A stretch of 64,000 bases of DNA from Gliomastix tumulicola (GCA_001599755.1 BCHX01000001.1:2852001-2916000), one strand, 5' to 3'; shown: positions 30,126-41,142, numbered from the stretch's first letter. Program-made: numbers and translations. Notes: generated by a model from the letters alone, not told the origin.

Positions 30126-32018
30126 TCACCGTGTATGAGGGTGCCCTGCCCCTGGGCCGCCCTTCTTCGGCTCGGGAGGATACACAATGATCTTGTCAAT
30201 ATCAGCGCCCTTCACATCTTTTCCGTTGTCCAAGCCACCGATCGTGATGGTGTTGGTGCCCCTCTCGAGGGGGAGCTTGAGAGATGTGGACAGGAGGATG
30301 CCCTTGTGGGTGTCCTTCTGGTACAGAGTGTGCACATTTTCCTCGTCGCCGTTGACAATGACGCTGCTGATGCGGCGGATCTGCCATGTGCCGTTGATAC
30401 GGTCAGGTTGCCCCATGGCTGTGCGGAAAGGGAGGTTAGTCGTTTATCTTCCGTGGCAGAGATGATATTGATTACTCACGTTGATCGCCGAAACCCATAT
30501 CATCGATATCTGACGGCATCCAAGGTTAGTGTCTGCAGATCAGAGATGACAGAGAGGGAATTGTACGAACTTTGATGATAAAAGGAAACCCATTGGTCCT
30601 TCCCAGCTCCCTGGACCTCGAAGGTAATCTTGCTATCATTGCCGTAGATACCAGTAGCAATGCGGTTGAAGCTGGCAAAATTCTAGATCGATATTGTGTT
30701 AGAAGAATTGGCTGTACTAGGCCAGTTGGATGGGTCACTTACAGCCTCCTGAAGCCAGGCATCACCTGTCAGGTTAGCATTGATAGCGTAGTACTCGGTG
30801 CCTTCGACAGGCCGCCACTCTCCCGTTTTCCTAGAACCCAAGGTCAGCACAGCCAAGTCACGCATCAGTTTGGTAGAGATAACATCCATAAAGGAGCAAT
30901 GGAGGCAAGCGTAGAAACGTACACATTCAGGTCGAAAATATCATGCCAGAGAACCTCAAGCGTCCCTTCATGGTCATTGATGTCCATAGGTAGCCAGACG
31001 TTTCGGCTCTCCCAGATGGAGTTGAGATCCCACTGGTCCGCCATGTATAAGAAGGTCGTCTGCTTGGTGCCGTTGATGCGCCAGGAGAAACCAGACTGCG
31101 TGCTGAAAGTTCGGGTATAGGCAGGCGAGACAAAGAACGGCTGGGACCAAGGACCCGAGAGATTGTCGGCACGGAAGGCAACAACGTTATTCGGTCTGTA
31201 TCCCGTCTTGTGGCTCATGAGACAGTAGTAGCTGCGGTCGGTCTGGATGATGGTCGGGGCTTCGAGGTCAAACTTGTTCCATCGGAATACGACCTCCTCA
31301 AGATCCGTCAACTCCTCGTTAAACCTCGACAGGTAGTCGTCGCGGCCTTCTACCTTGTCGCCGTTGGAGTATAGGGCATATGAGCGACCATCCTTGTAGT
31401 CGGTAAAGAGGCCGAAATCTTGGGACCAGTTGCCCAATGGAGCCACGGCCTTGTCGAAGACGTATGGACCAGCAATACCATCAGAGGTCGCGTGACCTTG
31501 TAACAACCAGCCATAAGTAGAATTATCCGCGTGCCACCACATCTATTACGGAGTGTCATTAGCGTTCAGACGCAACGAATTGAGGCTCGCAGAGCAGCGT
31601 CTAGACTTACGTGGTACTGCTGGTCAGCGTCGCTGTACTGGACCTTGGGCCTCTGAATGATGTGATGCGGCGAGATGTAGTCATGTCCCTCTTCAGGAGC
31701 TGTTGGCACTGCGTATTAGCACATTAAACATGAGTCCAGGGGAGAAATGGAAGTCTCACTCAGAGCCAGGCCGTGTGAGGTCCAAGTGGCGAGGTCGTCC
31801 GAGCTGTAAACGGAGATGCCACCACCCTCTTCCTGCTCCTCAGTCTTGTGCTCTCCAAACCAGAAGAACTTTCCACTGTCTCGATCAACGGCCATGCCGC
31901 CCGCGTGGGCATTGAAGAGGTTGCCATCGGTGTCATACCAACGGGCGCCAGGGACAATCCACTTGGAATTAGCCACGGCAGTGAGACCTAGCAATGCTAG
32001 AAGACTTCGACGAGCCAT
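30126..32018 (-). CDS. Secreted GH43 exo-beta-1,3-galactanase-like enzyme
   Basis: Seven exons, 32018-31760, 31708-31611, 31542-30923, 30830-30743, 30682-30571, 30509-30480 and 30418-30126, give 499 residues. All introns are about 50-92 bases with GT-AG ends, and all joins keep frame. Exon 6 is only 30 bases. Residues 1-18 form a signal peptide. The WYDTDGNLFNAHAGG and FWFGEHK motifs followed by SSDDLATW are typical of the GH43 subgroup that contains fungal galactan exo-1,3-beta-galactosidases. The C-terminal approximately 150 residues, ending NTITIGGLDNGKDVKGADID, look like a CBM35-type carbohydrate-binding beta sandwich. Such enzymes trim plant arabinogalactan side chains. It is paired head-to-head with a secreted esterase. 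Confidence 0.87.
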
Positions 32019-33215
32019 GGTTGAAGTACAGCTTAGGCGGTGGCTATGTTGTTCCAGCTAAGAATGACGACAGGGAGATGACCAGAAGGCTGACCGAGCA
32101 TGAGGAGAGCCATCGTTGCCGGGTCCCGTTGCTAATATACGCACTGCAACCTCACGAAGCAACACAACATTGCGTCAAGTCCGCGACAATCATACCCCCG
32201 ACCCGAGATCTTGGCTGCTTGGCCCTGAGGCCTCTCCCCCAGCTTTCGAGGTGGTAGATGACCCGAGGTCTCTGGGGGTTGGTATGCTTCCCCTGGCCCG
32301 TTGTCCCAGGGGCAGAGCCTGGGCAGGCTGGAGCTAGAGATCTGAACCATGACGCTCTCCAACAGCCGGGCCAGTGACGACTTCACAGTGGATGTGAGCC
32401 CGGGTCAGGACTCCAATGCCGGGATGCTTAGTTGTTGGCTGGACTCGGTAGAGGATGGGCGATGCGGGGGAAGAGGAACCAACCCCACACTGTGAGCTGC
32501 AGTAGTGCTTGGGGCAAATGATGTCCGGTGGAGGATTACCCCGAGTTGAGAGGCCAATTGAGTGAGCGATGCTTGGTGACAATCTGGATGATGTATTTTT
32601 CTGTAGGTCAGTGTATTCGCTGGTGATACTAACAGGTGCAAAATATTCAGAGAAGGGCATTGATGCCCAAGCAAGTTGAGGATGGCAAGAGCTATGCACT
32701 CCGCACTTTCCTCCAGAGTCTGCGGGGAAGGAGCTCAGCACGGAACTGAGGAAGGTGCTCCCACTTCAGGAACATGCAATGCAATGGAAAAACGGGAATC
32801 CCCTCCGACAGGCAATTCTCCAAAGGAGATCACGGCATCAAAGTAGCGAGCTCTCGTGCGATCCTGTCCTCACTTCCCGCGCTTTCGCAACCCAATCTTC
32901 CGCCAACCAGAAGCTCAGGAACGGGGTCCCATATTGGGTCGATTTTATACCTGCCTGGTGTACGCTAAGACGTGGCCGCAACCCGGCACTTTTACCCAGA
33001 CATCCGCCCCAAAGTGCCGGCAAAACTGGTTATCGTTGACTTTTGCCCCCCTCCTGGAACGGATGGCCGTGAGATGCATGTCTGTACCGGGAAGAAAGGA
33101 GGGGGGAAGAGATGGGGGGTCGACGATGGAACGATGGGATATAAGGTCGGGGGAGGAGGGCCAAGATGTGTGCCTGTAGATCGCTGAGTAGGTTGTATGT
33201 TGGCAACTGATCACA
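32019..33215. promoter_or_regulatory. Shared promoter of a divergent secreted-enzyme pair
   Basis: A 1.2 kb gap between the divergent GH43 and CE16 start codons. A GCGGGG at 32464-32469 fits the degenerate consensus for the carbon-repressor CreA (SYGGRG), and other G-runs are present. Single short motifs of this type are weak evidence. Pyrimidine/purine strips near 33100-33170 lie just upstream of the esterase. Confidence 0.4.
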
Positions 33216-34380
33216 ATGAGACTCTCCGCATATCTTGGACTTACCGCGAGTGTGGGCGTCGCTCACGCGACAAAGCTCAAGCTCGATGCCTTCTCCTCTC
33301 TTGTGCTGTTTGGTGACAGCTACACAGACCAGGGCGTCCGCCAGTACAGGCCAGGTCCTGATGGGACGATCCCCGAGCCAGTATGAGTTCCCTCTCTCCT
33401 CGTCCTCTTCGTGTTCCCCATCCTCATCTTGATACGCCCGACTAACACCCCCTCCAGAGCAACCAGACGGCCTCGGGCGGCCGTGCCTGGCCGCAGTACG
33501 TGAAGCAGTACGCCGGCGTCAACATCTACGACTACGCCATCAGCGGCGCCGTCTGCGACAACGCAACCGTCACCTCGAACCGCGCCGGCATCAACCAGAC
33601 CCAAGTCCCGACCTTCCTCGACGACCACCGCTGGACCTCCAACGTCACCCACCTCCCCGCCCTGCACAACCCGCCCGCCGAGACCGTCTACGCCGTCTGG
33701 ATCGGCACCAACGACCTCGGCAACGCGGGCTGGCTCACCGAGTCCCAGCAGCCCCGCGGCCTGCCGCTGACGTACGAGACGGACTGCGTCTTCGCGCAGC
33801 TCGACCGCCTGTACGACGACGCCGGGGCCCGCAGCTTCGTGGTCATGAACCTGGCGCCGCTGGAGCTGCTGCCGCAGTACGCGCTGCCGGGGCTGGGCGG
33901 CGTCGAGGTGTCGCGGTTCTGGCAGGATAAGATGGCGTATAACGACAACATGACGCAGATCGCCGAGAAGATGCGGCAGTACAGGACCATGGTGAATGCC
34001 GTGTATGAGTGGCAGACGCCGCATCTGGTCAAGTTGACCGATCGGTACCCGGACAGTGCGTTCGCCGTCTTTGACGTCTATTCCCTTGTGAGAGCAGCTC
34101 CCGTTTCTTCCTTAACTCTAGACCGTAAACTGACATCCATCCTCAGTTCGTGGATATCTGGAACAGGCCCTCCGAGTATCTGAACGGCACAGCGCCGCTC
34201 AACGTCACCGGCTTCGTCACGGGCTGTGCCACGACGACCTGCTCTGATAAGTCCGACTGGGACAGTTTCCTGTGGTACGATGAGCTGCACCCCTCCGAGC
34301 AGGCGAGTAGGGTCGTCGCCGAGGAGTTCATCAAGGTCGTGAAGGGAGGCAGCAAATGGGTGACATACTGGGAGAATTAG
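33216..34380 (+). CDS. Secreted GDSL acetylesterase (CE16-like)
   Basis: Three exons, 33216-33380, 33458-34087 and 34147-34380, give 342 residues. Donors are GTATGA and GTGAGA, and acceptors are CTCCAG and CCTCAG. Residues 1-17 are a signal peptide. The SGNH blocks are all present: LFGDSYTD with Ser35, a Gly in ISGAVCDN, WIGTNDLG with the Asn, and DELHPS with Asp310 and His313. Several N-x-S/T sites suggest glycosylation. Fungal CE16 enzymes remove acetyl groups from xylo-oligosaccharides and other plant polysaccharide fragments. Its head-to-head position with the GH43 gene supports a wall-degradation role. The precise substrate is inference. Confidence 0.88.
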
Positions 34381-34767
34381 CAGAATTGTGGCAAGGAACA
34401 GCAGGTGTGGTCTGGAACCGAGGAGAGAGTGAAGATCAAAATTTGAATTCACTTGTAAGGCATGCTTTTATCCGACGCCGTGATCTATAGCCTCCGTTGT
34501 ACCGTCGTCCTTGTAAACCCAGGGTTCCGAATGGCCAGTGGTAGCCACAGGTTAACGTATGTTGTTCGTCATCTCAGATATATACAGTTCCCTTCCTCCA
34601 GGTACCTTATCACATAACACGCTGCTTGATGGTTGAGCCTCAAACCGCAGCTTCTTGATATTGAATAGTCGCGTGGTGTGGTCCACGGCGTTGTGACGTC
34701 TCGTCGGGTATCGAATAGTTGGTTGGCTTGGTGGTGTTGCTTATGAGACAGAGGCGCTTCGCACAGT
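34381..34767. other. Convergent 3' intergenic region
   Basis: A 387-base gap between the esterase (+) and the sirtuin (-), with no gene seen. Confidence 0.5.
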
Positions 34768-36855
34768 TCAGTCGATGAGCATTCTCAAGTCCTTCGGGCA
34801 AGATGTGGGAGAGATCGTCTCTCGCATATACGGCGGCTTCTCTGCCTCAGCCGGCGCAAGCGGCCGAGAAGGGTCTGCGTCGCCGTTGGGCGGGATTTCC
34901 GCCGCATCATCTGTTGATGAAGCCTTGCACATCGGGCTGTGGACGAGTTCCGGCCGGTCAGGACGTAGAGTGGGTAGAGCCAGACCATCGGGCTGAATGT
35001 TCTCGATAGCGTCGCTCGTCTTGCTGGAATCCACCTCCTTCTTCAGCAAGTCATCATGCTGAACATTCTTGCCAGATTTGAAAGAGTCCAAAACGGTGCT
35101 GCTCTTGGGCTGAGTGGCCTTGAGAGGGCGGCCTCGCTTGCCGGTCCCAGCTTTCTTGGCCGGCTTCGTGATCTTGGAATCGCCTGTCTTCTGCTCGCCA
35201 AAGGAGAGCTTGCTCTGCTTCGGCTTCTTTGCTGGCTTCGGGTTCTGGGCCTTCTTTGACTTCCCAACTGGCGAGATTGTGGGACTGGGCTTGGGTGTCG
35301 GGATGCCCTGCTCGTCTTTGACCAGCTCCTCCTTGGCTTGCTCCTCCTTGATATGTTCTTCCTTGACCTGTTCTTGCTCGAACTGTTCTTCCTCGGCCTC
35401 TTTCGGTTTGGTGGGAAACTGAACCTCGAAGCGCGGGCTTGTCCCATCTGTGCTCCATCGTCTCCGGATCTCTGACGCCTTCTCTGCCGATACGTGATAA
35501 TCATCGCCAATCGCGCAGTCCCAGGGCGGCAGATCGACCTCCCTCGCCACCACGTCGCATCTCGACCGCACAACCATGTCCCAGCAATCCTTGAACTCGA
35601 CGCCCTTGGGCTCGGACTCGACGTTGATCCAGGCCGTGAACCCGCCTCTCCGGCTCCTGGTTACCTGACAGAGCTCCTTCACCAGCCTCCTCGTTCCGGG
35701 AACCTTGAGACTCGTGCCGACAACGATGACGGCATCCGGGCGCGCCTTGAGATCCGCACGGCAGACGTTGCCAATCGCCTCCTCGTCCGGATTGTACTCA
35801 TTGTAGAGGACAAACCTGGGTCGTAGACGGCCAATGCCATGACTTCGCTTCCCAGCGAAGGAGGTACGTACTTCATCGGTTTCTATGCACTGGTTGCATA
35901 GCGGGGCTTCAGGTCCGTCGAAAAGACCCGGCTGCAGCTGCTCGAGACTCCCGCACTTTATGCAGACCATCTTCTCCAAGCCGCCGTGCAGTTGGATAGT
36001 AGCGGGCCAGGGTCCCTTGTGGTTGAGGGGCACATTCGTGGCCAGGGGTTTCATAGACGTGTCGATGCAGTCGATGTTCTGCGAGTAGAGTCGTAATAGT
36101 CGGCCTTCCTGGGCGAGCGAGGCCAGTAGGTTGTGGAAGGGGGTCGGTTCGGCCTTCTCCGCCAGCGCCGCCATCTCGCGCACCATGGTGTGAAACTCCT
36201 CCGTCAATGCGTCTCGCTTGTAGACGGCGGCGTCGAAAAGATGCTTCCCCGAGGCCTTCAGTTTCTGCGTCTGGCGTCCAGCGGCGGCAAACAGTCCCTG
36301 AGAAGAGCGGAAGTCGGGGATATCGGCCGACACGGAAATGCCCGCACCAGCAATGACGACAATCTTCTTCTTCCTCCTCAGAGCGTCGACTAGCCTGTCG
36401 CGACGTGCCTGATCCATCGCGTCAAAGTCGCAGTCTGGCTTCGTCAGATCGAGGTATTCGGTTGTGCGGTCCTTGGGTCTCGGTGCAATCCTGCGCTTCT
36501 TGGCAGGAGAAGGCCCCATGGTGTCGGAGGAGGCCATATCTGATCTCGCGGGCGACCTGCCACCGCTGCTTATAGAGGATGCGTCTCTTTTGGAAGGCGT
36601 CTGAGTTCCTGACGCGGCGGTCGACATTGGGGAGGGGTATCGGCGGGCGGGATCGTCGTGGGGAGATAATAGGTTCGTAAACCCTTCCGGCAACTCGGGC
36701 GACGCGGGAGGAGACGGCGTTGTCGTGAGGGTCGTAAGAGGTGAGGAGTCTAAGTCGCTGCCGACCAGGGTAGCCGAGGACGCCGGACTGGAGGGAGGCA
36801 TGGCGGCGGGAGTCGAAGACGGAGCTTCAGACGAGGATATCGGCGTGGCCTCCAT
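34768..36855 (-). CDS. hst4: HST3/HST4-type NAD-dependent histone deacetylase (sirtuin)
   Basis: Single exon of 695 residues. A Ser/Thr/Pro-rich N-terminus of about 125 residues precedes the sirtuin core. Core motifs: GAGIS (170-174), PDFRS (180-184), SQNID (258-262), catalytic His290 in QLHGG, a zinc site Cys298/Cys301/Cys320/Cys323, and VVGTSLKVPG. The insert QTQKLKASGKHLFDA and the linking loop resemble the HST3/HST4 branch, whose members remove acetyl from histone H3 Lys56. In aspergilli, HST4-type sirtuins influence secondary metabolism. The long C-terminal tail, from about residue 480, carries a Glu/Lys-rich repeat (QVKEEHIKEEQAKEELVKDE) and several lysine-rich nuclear-signal-like patches. 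Confidence 0.92.
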   Translation of the reverse strand: MEATPISSSEAPSSTPAAMPPSSPASSATLVGSDLDSSPLTTLTTTPSPPASPELPEGFTNLLSPHDDPARRYPSPMSTAASGTQTPSKRDASSISSGGRSPARSDMASSDTMGPSPAKKRRIAPRPKDRTTEYLDLTKPDCDFDAMDQARRDRLVDALRRKKKIVVIAGAGISVSADIPDFRSSQGLFAAAGRQTQKLKASGKHLFDAAVYKRDALTEEFHTMVREMAALAEKAEPTPFHNLLASLAQEGRLLRLYSQNIDCIDTSMKPLATNVPLNHKGPWPATIQLHGGLEKMVCIKCGSLEQLQPGLFDGPEAPLCNQCIETDEVRTSFAGKRSHGIGRLRPRFVLYNEYNPDEEAIGNVCRADLKARPDAVIVVGTSLKVPGTRRLVKELCQVTRSRRGGFTAWINVESEPKGVEFKDCWDMVVRSRCDVVAREVDLPPWDCAIGDDYHVSAEKASEIRRRWSTDGTSPRFEVQFPTKPKEAEEEQFEQEQVKEEHIKEEQAKEELVKDEQGIPTPKPSPTISPVGKSKKAQNPKPAKKPKQSKLSFGEQKTGDSKITKPAKKAGTGKRGRPLKATQPKSSTVLDSFKSGKNVQHDDLLKKEVDSSKTSDAIENIQPDGLALPTLRPDRPELVHSPMCKASSTDDAAEIPPNGDADPSRPLAPAEAEKPPYMRETISPTSCPKDLRMLID

Positions 36856-38352
36856 GCTGGGCTTCTGTAGAATATGTACGCGCCCAAGCCGCCGCTCTCA
36901 AGGGTCGCGAATTATGTCGGGTCGTAAAAAGCGAAAAAGGTGTTGGAACCGCCACCGCTAGTACCAAGAGGAAGGATAGAGAGTCGCAGAGCTCCGGGCC
37001 ATGACGCACAGGCGGAGTGGTGTAAGGATTATGGTATGGCGGTCGCGTACAGGGAATTATGATTATAGAGGCGAGAAATATGCAGAATTAAAAATGCAAG
37101 GCTGTCAGGACAGAAGGCAACATTGACGTGGACAAACCGGGCTGGGAATGATGAAGTGTGGTTTGGGCTGGTGTGGATGGATGGATAAGATGATGATGGG
37201 GTGTGTGCAGGTTAGTGGAGGCTGGGCGTGTAAGTTCCTGCCTCACTCCGGGCTGCAGACAAGATACACAGAAGACTCACTCCCTCTAACAGCCCACCCC
37301 CCAGTTATGCCGGGCGTCTCAGCAGCGACTCCGGCTCCGCCTGCTAAAAACAGAGCCGGGAAGAAAAGGGAGCGAAAAGGAACCGCGAAAGTGGGCGATG
37401 GCTCAGACCTCGAAAACTCTCTCAGTGTCCCTCGAGTTATTATTTGACTCTCCGCTATGGCTGCAACTAGCAGCAGGCCGCCCAAAACAACTCGGTCGTC
37501 ATTTATGCCCTCACTCCGAGTTGCCAGGCCCGGACTGATAAGGTTCTCGTTCGCGGCCGTTTGACTGACTGACTGAGGTGACTTTGAAAGTCTCTAGTAC
37601 CTTACTTCAGGCTTGTTCTAACTTTGGACCACCCACCTGACCTCACTCCCGGTTTGCTGTCAAACGAAAATCTGTTGGTTGGGAACCCGGAGTCCCTGCC
37701 CGACGAATGCATCCTGCAGCCAGCCAATTGCCAAATCTGCAGCGCGTCAGCCAAACCCCCACCGTCGTCCCCCCCTGTCGCCCCTTGTCCTTGTCCACGC
37801 TTGTGTCTGGCTGGTATTCCCTTGCCCTTGCAGCGCCCGTTGCTGGGAGACAGGGCCCCGGTCTCTAGCAGCCAATCGACGGGATCCCTCGGCGCCATCA
37901 TGATGCGTGATTGCGTCGGGAAAGCCGCCCCCCTGGAACTCGCCCCCCCCATCTTCCCCCTTCTCAGATTCGCAGGTTTCTCCCCCCCTCCTCCCCCTAA
38001 TCATCGCCGCCCCAGAGCAAACGCCGCTATTTAATTGAAATTTCCACCATAGCGCGTGCGTCTCGCGATCTCTTCGTTCGACGTGTCAGTTATCGCGTCT
38101 GCGTCGCGTGCATCTCGCTCCATCGTTTAATGAGCTGCGAATCGTATTCTCACGTGCACTAATACCATGTGCAGACAAAAGAGGTCAATATTGGGGGATT
38201 TTGTCAGCTATATTTCTTCAGGCGCTTGCAAAGCTCCCGTCGCCTATTTACAACTGTAGAGTGAAGGCTACCCAAATATTCCAATAGGTACAGTATAGAT
38301 ACAAGATACAGCTCCTTGTCAGAGTCTAAACATACAGCTCATCTCACCGAGT
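36856..38352. other. Intergenic region
   Basis: A 1.5 kb gap that contains the hst4 promoter on its left and the 3' side of the rhomboid gene on its right. C-runs occur near 37741-38000 and an AT-rich strip lies near 37040-37100. No gene is supported. Confidence 0.5.
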
Positions 38353-40062
38353 CTATCTGGGAGCGACAGCAACGTCCTCTTTGCCAGTCACGATGTCCTT
38401 TACCTTGGCCGTCTCAGCATCCGATCCCTTTTTCTTTTTCTCTCGGCCCATGCCGCACCAGTTGATCAGCTCAATCCCCAGTGTCCCAGCTACGATGCCG
38501 AACAGATGCGAGACGAGATCGATCTTGTCCTTGGCCGAGAACATGGACCCAGCACCGGCGAGGTGCAGCGCCACGAGCAAGCCCCAGTACACGATGCCAT
38601 GCACCCCGTTCTCGGGCAAGCCCATGATCTTGAACCCCTCGTCTCTGTGGTCCCAGAACCAGGCCGCCAATAGGCCCAGTGTTGCGCCCGAGGCACCCAG
38701 CGTCGTCACGTGCGTCATGCCCCTGGCTGCGTACGTCAGGAGACTACCCAGGAAGCCAATAGAGCCGCAGGCGAGGTAGAGCGAGACAAACGTCGCTCGG
38801 CCGAGGTCCTCGTGCAGGTAGACGCCGACCAGGCACAGCGGGACCATGTTAAACAGGAGGTGGCCAAACTGCTTGTGGGAGAACATCGACGTAAACAGCG
38901 AAATCGGCCGCGGCATGCCCACCACCAGGAGCATGTACTTGTTCCAGAGCTTCCACAGAGGCGGCGTCCTCCATCCCACGAACACGAAGAGATTCGCGGC
39001 CACGATCGCACCCAGCGTGGCGGTCTCGATAGAGACGTCACCGAGTAACCGGTACCGCTCACTCGGCTCCTGGTAGACCATGCATACGGAGGCGCAGAAC
39101 CCCAGAGCGAGGGTAACGAGGACGGCAGAGGGCGCGATCCGTTGCCACAGCGTCATGTCGGGCGCTTCCTTCAAGTCGCTGGTTGCTTCCTTGTAGTACT
39201 CCGCGATCTTGGGGTTCGTGATGGCGCGCTGGCCCTCGTCGACTTCTACCAACGACTTGGGGCCGGTGCGACCTTCCGCCTCGGCCTTTAGTTGTTTCTC
39301 CTCCTCCGCTGCCTTCAATGCCTTCTCCTTGGCCACGTTCTTGGCGATGTTTCGAGCGCGGATCTTGTCGAATACACCGCTTCCGTACACCGAGTCAGGC
39401 TCGGGCTCGGGCTCCTTCTTCTCTTCCTCGACCTCCTCGGCCTCGTCCTTCGGCTTGTCTCTCGGTGCCTGCTTGGCCTCCAGCTCGTTCAGCTCGTCCT
39501 CGGCCCTGAGTCCAGCATTCATCACCTCATCCACCGACACCGTCTTCCGCAGATACTCCAGTGCCTTGTTGATCTGGTCCTCGGAAAATTGGCGCGTGTG
39601 GACGGCAAACGCCGGGTCGTCTAATGTACCGGCAACTCGCCGCCCATGAAGTATCCGTAGCAGGTGATTCGCACTCGTCGCCTTGATCCCCGGGCCGAAC
39701 AAGCGCTGAACCTCAGCCTCGGACAGGTCCTTCCTCCCAAACTGCAACCCAGCTTTATCTCGGTAGTCGCGCGGTAGATCCTCGTAGTTTCGGATGATGG
39801 CTGGAGAGAAGAAGGTCCGGCGCTGGTCTCTCAGACCGCCATGCTGAAGAAAGGGGCGGTCTCGGCTTCGTAACCTGGGCGCAGCAGATCCCAACGTGCC
39901 GTTCTGTGGTAGAGTAGATTGTCTTCTTCTCTGTAGGCCGGCGCAAGAGAAAGGCTGCAACGGGGTTGTCCGAGGGAATCGCTTCGGGAGTGCAGTTGCG
40001 ACGCTTCTCGCTCCGGTTCGAAGCATGAGCTGCGAGCATGCAGAAGGACAAAGGAAACTCAT
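38353..40062 (-). CDS. Mitochondrial rhomboid-family intramembrane serine protease (PCP1/PARL-like)
   Basis: Single exon of 569 residues from the ATG at 40062. The frame stays open upstream but only with a GTG. The N-terminus is Arg/Ser/Ala-rich without acids, typical of a mitochondrial presequence. A charged region of about 250 residues with a Glu/Lys stretch follows, then six or more hydrophobic helices. The catalytic dyad is visible: Ser458 in TLGASGATLG and His519 in DLVSHLFG. FSHKQFGHLLFNM is the conserved helix-2 motif. Yeast Pcp1 processes cytochrome c peroxidase and the fusion GTPase Mgm1. The long middle segment makes this protein much larger than Pcp1, so it may be a separate fungal rhomboid subtype. 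Confidence 0.87.
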   Translation of the reverse strand: MSFLCPSACSQLMLRTGARSVATALPKRFPRTTPLQPFSCAGLQRRRQSTLPQNGTLGSAAPRLRSRDRPFLQHGGLRDQRRTFFSPAIIRNYEDLPRDYRDKAGLQFGRKDLSEAEVQRLFGPGIKATSANHLLRILHGRRVAGTLDDPAFAVHTRQFSEDQINKALEYLRKTVSVDEVMNAGLRAEDELNELEAKQAPRDKPKDEAEEVEEEKKEPEPEPDSVYGSGVFDKIRARNIAKNVAKEKALKAAEEEKQLKAEAEGRTGPKSLVEVDEGQRAITNPKIAEYYKEATSDLKEAPDMTLWQRIAPSAVLVTLALGFCASVCMVYQEPSERYRLLGDVSIETATLGAIVAANLFVFVGWRTPPLWKLWNKYMLLVVGMPRPISLFTSMFSHKQFGHLLFNMVPLCLVGVYLHEDLGRATFVSLYLACGSIGFLGSLLTYAARGMTHVTTLGASGATLGLLAAWFWDHRDEGFKIMGLPENGVHGIVYWGLLVALHLAGAGSMFSAKDKIDLVSHLFGIVAGTLGIELINWCGMGREKKKKGSDAETAKVKDIVTGKEDVAVAPR

Positions 40063-40794
40063 GGTGACTAGTCGGACCGGTTGCACCGACGGTGCGCTTT
40101 GAGCCGAGGGGGTTCAGAGACCAGCTGCGGGATGTCGATTGATGTCGGTGAGAGTGGTGTGAGGATGTGCTGAGGTCGGCCAAATTTCCACGAGCGTACT
40201 CACTATCGAAATTCGGCTCGGCCTCCACTTTTAGGCGGGCCCCACTCATTATATTCCGACAATCGATTTCACACTGTCTCCAGCACTTCACTTCTCCACC
40301 TCCACCTCCAACCTGCAACCTTGAAGTCGTCTTCTTCAACCTCAACGCACATCTTCAAGGCGGATGAGCGGCGGGTGAGCAGAGGGCTATGCTATACAGG
40401 ACAGTTCCTCACGCGAGGATGCTATACACTTACAAGCAAGTCTTCTGGAATGAAGACAATCCATCAAAACTCAGCTGCTGCATGCTAACCAGAGTTGCTT
40501 GATGTACAGGAACACCATCACCGCCCAATTCATTTCGAGGACACTTTGCCGGCGATGATTTCAAGCGAGATCGCTCGGGCCTTCGAAGTCGAGAGCCCCT
40601 GTTTGGGGTCACCTTCAGATCTCAACTCGCTACAGAGCATTCAGTCCTGGGCCTCAAATTTCATTTGCAATCGCGCAGGGTCTCCTGGGACCTGAGATCA
40701 GACACCTCTCTTTCAGTGGTCCAGAAGTCTGGATGAACCGGCGAAGTGTCAAAGATCCCCAAGTCACACGTCGGCACTAGCATCGCCGTCGAGC
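40063..40794. promoter_or_regulatory. Rhomboid promoter and intergenic region
   Basis: A 732-base gap between the rhomboid start codon (-) and a small plus-strand gene. No specific element is recognised. Confidence 0.4.
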
Positions 40795-41142
40795 ATGATG
40801 TCTACCACGTTAGGAGCAGTCATAGCCGACAGTGGGGACGAGGATGAGCAGCTTCTGCGCAAACGGCAAAGAACCGACACGGCACCGCCTCGATTCACGT
40901 CACAGGAACCTGATGAGGTGTTGGAAGAGTGGTTAGACGCCGCCGAGACCACATCAAACGCATATTGTGACCTGACTGAATCGGAGTCTGAGCATCGGGA
41001 GCGCACGGAGGATTGGTGCAATGGGATCATCGATAGGGCGGGGCTCGCTGAAGCTGCAAAGGCACTGGTCAGAGCGAAGGCAGCTTTAGTCCTGGCCCAG
41101 CAGGAAGAGAAAGCCTTGGAGCGGCGGTTCCAGAGTATGTAA
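40795..41142 (+). CDS. Small acidic hypothetical protein, possibly spliced further
   Basis: An open frame of 115 residues with two adjacent start Mets (40795, 40798). The N-terminal IADSGDEDEQLLRKRQR resembles an acidic patch followed by a nuclear-signal-like cluster. The C-terminal half is helical (EAAKALVRAKAALVLAQQEE). A textbook donor GTATGT at 41135 sits directly before the stop, so the gene may continue in a short second exon after an acceptor near 41230 or 41245. That exon could not be fixed. I do not recognise a family. Confidence 0.45.
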   Translation: MMSTTLGAVIADSGDEDEQLLRKRQRTDTAPPRFTSQEPDEVLEEWLDAAETTSNAYCDLTESESEHRERTEDWCNGIIDRAGLAEAAKALVRAKAALVLAQQEEKALERRFQSM

